NCBI GenBank assembly: GCA_963578625.1 | Contig: CAUZEO010000280.1 | Location: 1 to 7,094, forward strand | Reading direction: 5' to 3' | Source: CAUZEO01 sp963578625 | GTDB lineage: Bacteria > Verrucomicrobiota > Kiritimatiellia > SLOV01 | DNA: 7,094 nucleotides | Shown: positions 6,477-7,094 of the stretch, piece by piece | Layout: each line of letters starts with the position of its first letter | Position numbering within the stretch: the first letter of the stretch is position 1 | Program-made: the position numbers and the translations under genes | The notes under the pieces: model-generated | Database searches by the model: none | Told to the model about the DNA's origin: nothing | Seen by the model: the letters and a program-made list of their open reading frames with translations, nothing else

Positions 6477-6577
6477 TACAGTTATGTAGCTATTTAATTT
6501 TTTAGATACATTTATGTAGTTATAAGTTAATTCTGCAACGTTTATGTAATTAAATAAACTTTTTATAACGCCCTGTA
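6477..6577 (+). promoter_or_regulatory. Phased upstream activating sites for amt (four TACA-N4-TGTA-like)
   Basis: Two perfect palindromes, TACA-GTTA-TGTA (6477-6488) and TACA-TTTA-TGTA (6507-6518), are followed by two degenerate copies, AACG-TTTA-TGTA (6537-6548) and TAAC-GCCC-TGTA (6566-6577). The TGTA halves begin at 6485, 6515, 6545 and 6574, intervals of 30, 30 and 29 bases, close to three helical turns. Each is followed by R-N-T-A. Centres lie about 165, 135, 105 and 76 bases upstream of the predicted amt transcription start, typical distances for enhancer-binding protein sites. The motif is not the classical NifA TGT-N10-ACA or the NtrC site. The likely binder is the activator encoded at 3568-5139, by inference. 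Confidence 0.55.
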
Positions 6578-6621
6578 AATACTATAGTTACGCTATTTTT
6601 TGTCCAAATTCATGGATTGGG

Positions 6622-6637
6622 TGGCACATTCAGTGCT
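6622..6637 (+). promoter_or_regulatory. Sigma-54 (-24/-12) promoter of amt
   Basis: TGGCACATTCAGTGCT fits the consensus TGGCAC-R-N4-TTGC-W with one mismatch (GTGC for TTGC). The invariant GG and GC are exactly 10 bases apart. Transcription would start near 6648, about 65 bases before the amt ATG. Ammonium transporter genes are often sigma-54-dependent, and the window encodes a sigma-54 activator. Confidence 0.75.
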
Positions 6638-6712
6638 AAGGGTTGATCGACGCTCGGCGTGCGCCTATTTGTGGCGGCGCCGTATCAACAGGCACCTGAG
6701 AGGAGAGTGGAA

Positions 6713-7094
6713 ATGAGAATGTGGAAGTGGATGCCGGCGGTTGCCGGCCTATTGATGTTCCTGGCCGGCGCGCCATTGGATGGCCTTGCCCAGGAGGGTG
6801 GCGAAGCCGTCGCGGAAGTCATGGCGGAGGCAGAAGACGCGGTATCTCTTGAAATGTTTACCGTAAACAACGTTTGGATGATGGTGGCCACGTTCCTGGT
6901 CTTCATCATGCACCTCGGATTTGCATCCCTGGAGTCGGGACTCACCCGGGCGAAAAACACGGTCAACATCCTGTTCAAGAACACGGGGATTATCGCGATC
7001 GGCCTGCTTACCTATTGCTGGTTCGGATTCAACCTGATGTATCCCGGCGAATTCAATGGGTTTATCGGATTCGCGGGATTCGGGTTGAATCCAG
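6713..7094 (+). CDS. amt: Ammonium transporter, N-terminal part (runs off the window)
   Basis: Inner-membrane channel of the Amt/Mep/Rh family that imports ammonium. Only the first 127 residues are present; the family usually has 400-480. ATG 6713 follows AGGAG (6701-6705) with 7 bases between. Residues 1-26 are a signal peptide (charged MRMWKW, hydrophobic core, cleavage likely after GLA). A short acidic linker (27-47) leads to the first membrane helix, about 53-72 (VWMMVATFLVFIMHLGFASL). The signature ESGLTRAKNTVNILFKN (74-90) follows, then the second helix, about 91-110. A sigma-54 promoter and repeated upstream sites precede it, consistent with induction under nitrogen limitation. A PII gene (glnB or glnK) often lies next to amt and could follow outside the window. 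Confidence 0.95.
   Translation, partial: MRMWKWMPAVAGLLMFLAGAPLDGLAQEGGEAVAEVMAEAEDAVSLEMFTVNNVWMMVATFLVFIMHLGFASLESGLTRAKNTVNILFKNTGIIAIGLLTYCWFGFNLMYPGEFNGFIGFAGFGLNP

Larger units (their letters stand above)
6304..6712. other. Intergenic and control region between the GNAT gene and amt
   Basis: No gene is seen. From left to right the region holds a weak terminator-like hairpin, a short 7-base repeat patch, about 60 unexplained bases, a strongly AT-rich block (about 6475-6600) with four spaced TGTA-type sites, the sigma-54 promoter, and a leader of about 65 bases with GC-rich self-complementary stretches (around 6657-6681). Confidence 0.7.

Noticed and set aside
6555..6590. Sigma-70 -10 boxes in the AT-rich block before amt
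   Set aside because: Several TATA-like words occur, but none has a suitable -35 box at 16-18 bases, and the sigma-54 promoter explains amt better.
6685..6984. Minus-strand frame of 99 codons opposite amt
   Set aside because: The plus strand encodes a clear signal peptide and Amt signature with a good ribosome-binding site.

Overview
The window is bacterial and GC-rich in its genes, with tightly packed genes and AT-rich control regions. Several traits point to the PVC group (Verrucomicrobiota, Kiritimatiellota, Planctomycetota) or a neighbouring phylum such as Hydrogenedentes: paired bactofilins, one with a zinc ribbon; a GAF-type sigma-54 activator ending in a GTTQRITGYKVQKYGID helix-turn-helix; an ammonium transporter with a signal peptide; and intergenic islands of GGATTTN-type 7-base repeats. 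This placement is inference from recall; no marker gene is present.

Layout. Positions 12-1360 (minus strand) carry two bactofilin genes: a small classical one (932-1360) followed by a larger one with a CX2C...CX2C zinc ribbon (12-764). A strong GC hairpin (800-836) lies between them. Positions 1361-1906 are a divergent intergenic region with a 77-base run of eleven 7-base units in unbroken phase (1581-1657), a moderate sigma-70-like promoter and a short palindrome just before nadE. Positions 1907-6303 (plus strand) hold a compact three-gene unit: glutamine-dependent NAD+ synthetase (nadE, 1907-3571), a NifA-like GAF/AAA+/Fis enhancer-binding protein (3568-5139, overlapping nadE by 4 bases) and an Eis-like GNAT acetyltransferase (5152-6303, 12 bases later). 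Positions 6304-6712 are a second intergenic region, with a weak terminator, another 7-base repeat patch and an AT-rich control region. The 5' part of an ammonium transporter gene (amt) runs off the end from 6713.

The most interesting signal is regulatory. Upstream of amt is a good -24/-12 sigma-54 promoter (6622-6637). It is preceded by four TACA-N4-TGTA-type sites, two perfect and two half-degenerate, with TGTA halves spaced 30, 30 and 29 bases apart. That is the geometry expected of upstream activating sites for an enhancer-binding protein. The same 12-base palindrome occurs perfectly at 1881-1892, 14 bases before the start of nadE, the first gene of the operon that encodes such an activator. 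The simplest model is that the NifA-like protein activates amt from the 30-base-phased array and may control its own operon through the single site. This would tie ammonium uptake, glutamine-consuming NAD synthesis and an acetyltransferase together. The sites and genes are read directly from the sequence; the protein-site link is inference.
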